Below are positions 6,316 through 9,404 of a stretch of 9,404 bases of DNA, one piece after another (the first letter of the stretch is position 1; each line of letters opens with the position of its first letter). The notes under the pieces are model-generated. The model had not been told where the DNA came from and made no database searches. It was given only the letters and a program-made list of their open reading frames with translations. Origin of the DNA: a bacterium (GTDB lineage: Bacteria; Bacteroidota; Ignavibacteria; Kapaibacteriales; UBA961); NCBI GenBank assembly GCA_022844575.1, contig JALHLL010000135.1:1-9404 (forward strand), given 5' to 3'. Both the position numbers and the translations under genes were made by a program.

Positions 6316-6335
6316 TTTTCCTCCCTTTTGTGTGA

Positions 6336-6851
6336 TTACGCTACTTCAACTGTTTGTTGTGGTTCAAAGCTCAGTTCGGTGGCGGATAATGCAACACCTA
6401 CCTGTTGTACTATATACCCTGCCGTGCTTGGTGCGGTTGTGGTTATTGCTCCGGCACTCGAGCCGCTTAAAAAATACAATCCGCCTAAGGTAAGCGAGCT
6501 AAGCTGTGTATTCGTACCCTCGAGATAAACGGAGGCATTATTGCCTGTGGTTACGGCACTTAATACAAAACCATGTGCCTCTTTTGCCGTGCTGCTCGCA
6601 TCCGCTTTCCGAACCTTTGCAGTACCGGAATCATTCCACACATTGACAAAATCGCCGGCGGAAAGGTTTTCCGATGCCACTATTACCTTCGTATCGGCAC
6701 CGATGCCTACCGGAAGCACGGTTGCATCCAATTTGCCTGTACTATCGAGTGCTACAATTTTACCGTCATCGCCTGCGCCGGCACTTGTTACCGTTGCAGC
6801 CACTTGTTTTAATTTGCCTGAAATAAGGGCAAGATATTTTGCTGCCGCCAT
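6336..6851 (-). CDS. Capsid decoration-type protein (DUF2190-like pattern)
   Basis: This 171-residue protein is rich in Gly, Ala, Ser and Thr with alternating beta strands and no charged clusters, typical of phage capsid cement or decoration proteins. Familiar elements are DGKIVALDSTGKLDATVLPVG (29-49), then ENLSAGDFVNVW (61-72), KADASSTAKEAHGFVLSAV (82-100), a VYLEGTNTQLSSLTLGGLYFL region (107-127), and the ending STAGYIVQQVGVALSATELSFEPQ, where the VG-x-A strand is followed by a final strand. I recall these as recurring in phage virion proteins around the head genes. It starts at an ATG with AGGA 7 bases upstream, inside the end of the previous gene. Its first 17 residues match those of the next gene (8 of 17 identical). 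Binding to the outer capsid is inferred; no catalytic function is suggested. Confidence 0.7.
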   Translation of the reverse strand: MAAAKYLALISGKLKQVAATVTSAGAGDDGKIVALDSTGKLDATVLPVGIGADTKVIVASENLSAGDFVNVWNDSGTAKVRKADASSTAKEAHGFVLSAVTTGNNASVYLEGTNTQLSSLTLGGLYFLSGSSAGAITTTAPSTAGYIVQQVGVALSATELSFEPQQTVEVA

Positions 6852-6855
6852 ACTA

Positions 6856-7338
6856 TTATCCTATAAAAATTGGTTGTTGAACTTCTATATTTATTGTATC
6901 TTCCACTGTTGCTATGCCTACAATGATTACATATTCCGCGCCTGTTACCGATTGTGTTAATCCGCCCGTAAGCCCGACATATACGGGTTCGCCCACTATC
7001 CAACTCCACCCCGAATGTTGCAATTCGCCTATGGTTCGTATCGGCACATATTCGCCTGTGCCGGCTGCCGCCCTGCTTATGCCAATCACCCCCGATGTTT
7101 CCTCATCATCCGCATCGGCATAATACACCAAACCATCCGCCTTAACGCATATTGCCTTATGCCCGCTTATCGGCTCGCCGGTAATTTTTTCAATATCGGT
7201 ATTGCCGCCGCCGCTTGTTGCCACAACGGCAAAGGGCGTATATGCCACATTATATGTTTGCGGCATTTGCTGCACGGAATACCTGTTTTCGGCAATACGC
7301 TCAATATCATACACCGTTTGTGTTTGAATAGTTGTCAT
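6856..7338 (-). CDS. Second capsid decoration-type protein (DUF2190-like C-terminal half)
   Basis: This 160-residue protein starts at an ATG that overlaps the stop of the previous gene by 4 bases (ATGA). The N-terminal 45 residues are polar with a YDIERIAENRYSVQQM segment, perhaps a docking region. The rest has the layered beta pattern of decoration proteins: GHKAICVKADGLVYYADADDEE (59-80), GVIGISRAAAGTGEYVPI (83-100), WSWIVGEPVYVGLTGGLTQSV (111-131) and IIVGIATVEDTINIEVQQPIFI (138-159). The GEPVYVG...GGLTQ...VGIA... order corresponds to that of the downstream neighbour (GGLYFLSG...VGVALS), so the two may be distant paralogues. A role in stabilising or decorating the capsid surface is inferred from the family look and the position near head genes. 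A role in tail fibres is less likely but not excluded. Confidence 0.65.
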   Translation of the reverse strand: MTTIQTQTVYDIERIAENRYSVQQMPQTYNVAYTPFAVVATSGGGNTDIEKITGEPISGHKAICVKADGLVYYADADDEETSGVIGISRAAAGTGEYVPIRTIGELQHSGWSWIVGEPVYVGLTGGLTQSVTGAEYVIIVGIATVEDTINIEVQQPIFIG

Positions 7339-7670
7339 TGGGTAATGCGCCTTTCCACCATTACTTTACCGCGAGCAAAAACATGTTTTGTACCACTCGG
7401 ATAGGCAATAATATGATCGTAGATATACTCCGTTTTTTCATCGAGTGTGGCAGAGGTGGTTGCACTAAGCGTAGCCGTTACCAAGCCATTGGCGGCATCG
7501 GTAATGCTCATAGAAAAAGTTGCTGCAAGCGTATCGGTTCTTGCATCGCGAATTTGCCCCGAAGTACTTGCACCTGCAAGATTAATTGGCGTGCCATCCT
7601 GACTAAAGGCATATTGTAATGAAAGCGTTTCGCCTTTAATAAACCGTATGGTCGTATCTTTATTTGTCAT
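7335..7670 (-). CDS. Ig-like / BppU-N-like beta-sandwich virion protein
   Basis: This 111-residue protein follows the pattern of small Ig-like phage domains known from the N-terminus of the baseplate upper protein BppU and from related stand-alone proteins: a first strand TTIRFIKGETLSLQYAF (6-22), then a D-G-x-P-I-N-L-A-G-A turn (25-34), SGQIRDARTDTLAATFSM (37-54), a DAANGLVTATLS strand pair (58-69), TSATLDEKTEYIYDHII (72-88), and a last strand GKVMVERRIT. It starts with an ATG overlapping the terminase stop by 4 bases (ATGA), with AGGTAAAGGG upstream, and in turn overlaps the next gene by 4 bases. No signal peptide or membrane segment is visible. The probable role is a structural component, perhaps an anchor or coat protein of the decoration cassette. 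It is not tail-located by neighbourhood, so calling it BppU would be wrong. Confidence 0.65.
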   Translation of the reverse strand: MTNKDTTIRFIKGETLSLQYAFSQDGTPINLAGASTSGQIRDARTDTLAATFSMSITDAANGLVTATLSATTSATLDEKTEYIYDHIIAYPSGTKHVFARGKVMVERRITQ

Positions 7671-9004
7671 CCCTTTACCTCCACGGAAAAAGATTTTCGT
7701 TCAATAGGGAAATAATTATAACTGAAATACGAAAGGGCATCGCCCGCATGAGTGCGCTCGGGGTCGGAATCATCAAGGGCAATACCGCTTTCTTTCCATT
7801 TTGTTTTTGTCAAATCTTCAATTAATTTTTTACACTCGGGATGTATAAATAAACGACGCTCATGAGCCGCATTATAAAACATGGCATTAAGCGATGCGAC
7901 GCGGTCTTTTACCGATAAAGTAGGGCGTGATTTTTGTTTATATCCCGAATAATGGGATAAATACTGCTCAATAATTGCATAATCGGAATGCGTGGCATTC
8001 GATTCCCTGCGATTACCCGAATAATCGCCCGTAATGGTAAGATTGGCATTAAATCCTGTAGAAACTAAAAATTCAAGGATTTTTTCGCATTGCTGATATG
8101 TATTGCTATCCTTATAAATCCATTCCTTAACAACATAAAAATTATTATTATTATCGGATTGAACGGCAATAGTTGCCATCGGCTTAAAAGGCGAGGCATT
8201 AAAATCCCAACATAAAATCAAATCCGACTGCGGAGTATAAGAATATGAGAAACAATTATGAACGGAATCAAAAGCATAATAGGTGTTCGAACCCGTAATA
8301 TCGAGCATTTCACCCAATACCTCGCGCCTATAGGTAATATCATCATAATTATTACGGAGCGATTCGATATAACCCGAAGGTAAATTATGCTGATTTTCGA
8401 GAGAGGTGGAAAAAATAATTTCCGTATTATCTCCGGCATGGCGGTTAATTTTGGCAATATTTTCCGGTGGTGTAGTTGTCACCAAAATCTGATAATCAGT
8501 ATCGGTATTTCCTGCCGATTGCAATAATTTAATTGCCTTACCGCGCAATCTGCCTTCATAAACGGTATATGCCTCATCCTTAACATCCCTGTATTCATCA
8601 ATATAAATATAATCAAGCTCCACGCCTCTGTGTTTATTATAATTATCCGAACCATCGAGAATTAAATAAGAACCCCAACGCCATGTAAGAATTTTACCAT
8701 TACGATGCGTATAAGGTTTAACACCCCAATCTGCGGGCGGACGTATGCCGATTACATAATCGGTACCCTCATAAATTCCGACATACGCCCAGGCATTCAT
8801 TAAAGCGGGGAGAGTGCTATTAGTGAGGGTATCGGCAACGGGGGCAGTAACAAAACCCAATGAGCCAACCAAACACGCCTTATGCAAAAGCCACATAGCA
8901 CCGACAAATGTTTTTCCGCTACCGATGCCGCCGACAAAAAAGATATTTCTTTTTCGGCTGATAATGGTTTGCCATTGTTTTGTATTAAAACTAACCTTTT
9001 GCAT
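7667..9004 (-). CDS. terL: Terminase large subunit (packaging ATPase and nuclease)
   Basis: This 445-residue protein is the motor that pumps DNA into the prohead and cuts it. The ATPase domain has a Walker A loop GGIGSGKT (25-32), a Walker B with catalytic acid YIYIDE (132-137, Asp136/Glu137) and a coupling segment LVTTTPP (174-180). The C-terminal RNase H-like nuclease domain has its expected acidic residues: Asp267 in CWDFN (265-269), Asp327 in TGDYSGN (325-331) and Asp422 in HAGDALSY (419-426). Length is normal, and no motif is broken. The start ATG lies inside the small-subunit gene (14-base overlap), and the stop overlaps the next gene (ATGA). It acts with the small terminase and the portal. 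Headful or site-specific cutting cannot be told from the sequence alone. Confidence 0.95.
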   Translation of the reverse strand: MQKVSFNTKQWQTIISRKRNIFFVGGIGSGKTFVGAMWLLHKACLVGSLGFVTAPVADTLTNSTLPALMNAWAYVGIYEGTDYVIGIRPPADWGVKPYTHRNGKILTWRWGSYLILDGSDNYNKHRGVELDYIYIDEYRDVKDEAYTVYEGRLRGKAIKLLQSAGNTDTDYQILVTTTPPENIAKINRHAGDNTEIIFSTSLENQHNLPSGYIESLRNNYDDITYRREVLGEMLDITGSNTYYAFDSVHNCFSYSYTPQSDLILCWDFNASPFKPMATIAVQSDNNNNFYVVKEWIYKDSNTYQQCEKILEFLVSTGFNANLTITGDYSGNRRESNATHSDYAIIEQYLSHYSGYKQKSRPTLSVKDRVASLNAMFYNAAHERRLFIHPECKKLIEDLTKTKWKESGIALDDSDPERTHAGDALSYFSYNYFPIERKSFSVEVKG

Positions 9005-9377
9005 TATCGGTAATGGTAAATGTAATTAATGGCGGAGCGACATCGGGTTTAGTATCGGAATTATCACCCGAATTTTCCTCCATTCTATTTAAAAGTTCTT
9101 TTATATAATTGAGATTTCCTTCCATTGCACCGGCAATTAACTGCGAAGCAACAATGGCACTAACGGTTTTAGAAGGCTCATTGCTCGATAAAGATAAAAA
9201 TTCACGTTTAACTTGCTCATTGCCATCCTCCGAAAGATATTTTTTTGTAATATCAACCTGAATATCATGGCATGTACTCAAATCTTTAAGCCATTGACCT
9301 ATCGATTTGTATTTACGCCCTTTGTTATTGCCGCCTTCACCTTTTTTCCATTGGGTTTCGGGATTGTCGCCTTGCAC
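8991..9377 (-). CDS. terS: Small terminase subunit, DUF5681-like, 5' end uncertain
   Basis: The protein (128 residues from the GTG) should bind phage DNA and recruit the large subunit. The QWKKGEGGNNKGR motif (9-21) corresponds to the KGQSGNPKGR signature of DUF5681-type small terminases, here with Asn for Pro. It is followed by a mostly helical region, a helix GNLNYIKELLNRMEE (87-101) and a C-terminal tail PPLITFTITDN (115-125) likely to contact the large subunit. It overlaps terL by 14 bases. The start is doubtful: the only start codon in frame is GTG at 9375-9377, with a weak GGA upstream, and the frame stays open to the window edge. An ATG at 9398-9400 lies in another frame and would join this protein neatly if one base were added. 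See the finding on a possible frame disruption. Confidence 0.85.
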   Translation of the reverse strand: MQGDNPETQWKKGEGGNNKGRKYKSIGQWLKDLSTCHDIQVDITKKYLSEDGNEQVKREFLSLSSNEPSKTVSAIVASQLIAGAMEGNLNYIKELLNRMEENSGDNSDTKPDVAPPLITFTITDNAKG

Positions 9378-9404
9378 CTTTTCCGTTTTCCGTCGGACAT
9401 TATT

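Noticed and set aside
7335..7670. Calling the Ig-like protein a baseplate upper protein
   Set aside because: The pattern resembles only the BppU N-terminal domain; the gene sits beside terminase, far from any tail-tip gene, so a baseplate role is unsupported.
8134..8160. AT-only trinucleotide run resembling a microsatellite
   Set aside because: It lies inside the terminase gene and encodes part of an Asn-rich surface loop (SDNNNNF), with the frame intact. I see no sign of phase variation.
1..9404. A defence system, retroelement, CRISPR array or other non-phage accessory system
   Set aside because: All genes read as one phage morphogenesis operon with tight spacing; no nuclease, toxin, reverse transcriptase or repeat array was seen apart from the terminase nuclease domain.

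Overview
The window is one continuous, single-direction block of tailed-phage (Caudoviricetes) morphogenesis genes, all read on the minus strand, so the transcript runs from the right edge to the left edge. I see no plus-strand gene, tRNA, CRISPR array, transposase or host metabolic gene. It is either a stretch of free phage genome or the structural module of a prophage; nothing here (no integrase, repressor or att site) decides between them. The host cannot be named. The DNA looks AT-rich (about 40% GC by eye, not computed), and most genes have clear AAGGA- or GGAG-type ribosome binding sites. That is unlike the poorly marked starts of many Bacteroidota, so I make no taxonomic claim.

In transcription order, right to left: (1) DNA packaging: a small terminase subunit with a DUF5681-type motif (8991-9377, 5' end uncertain) overlapping a complete large terminase ATPase/nuclease (7667-9004). 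(2) An accessory virion cassette between terminase and portal, where a portal usually follows directly: an Ig-like/BppU-N-like 111-aa protein, two glycine-rich capsid-decoration-type proteins, a TNF/C1q-like beta-sandwich protein, and an unrecognised 49-aa gene (5660-5809). (3) Head shell: portal (4167-5591), coiled-coil scaffold (3576-4154), and a SU10/DUF5309-type HK97-fold major capsid protein (2378-3532), with no recognisable maturation protease. (4) Head-tail joining: a 64-aa protein, a connector candidate, a basic helical protein of unknown role and a tail-terminator candidate. (5) Tail: a major tail (tube) protein candidate (136-753), a GC-rich hairpin, and the first 18 codons of the next tail gene running off the left edge.

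Together the genes describe a capsid filled by terminase through the portal, assembled on a separate scaffold, decorated by several extra surface proteins, and joined to a tail. The tube gene directly follows the terminator with no sheath gene between, which favours a long non-contractile (siphovirus-like) tail. Spacing is very tight (ATGA, TAATG and 14-nt overlaps) and implies a polycistronic late operon with translational coupling.

The points most worth a second look are the decoration cassette at the terminase/portal junction, the matching N-terminal segments of two of its proteins, the different codon and ribosome-binding-site character of the 5660-6315 gene pair, the shared leader sequence in front of the major capsid and major tail genes, and a probable frame disruption at the start of the small terminase gene.
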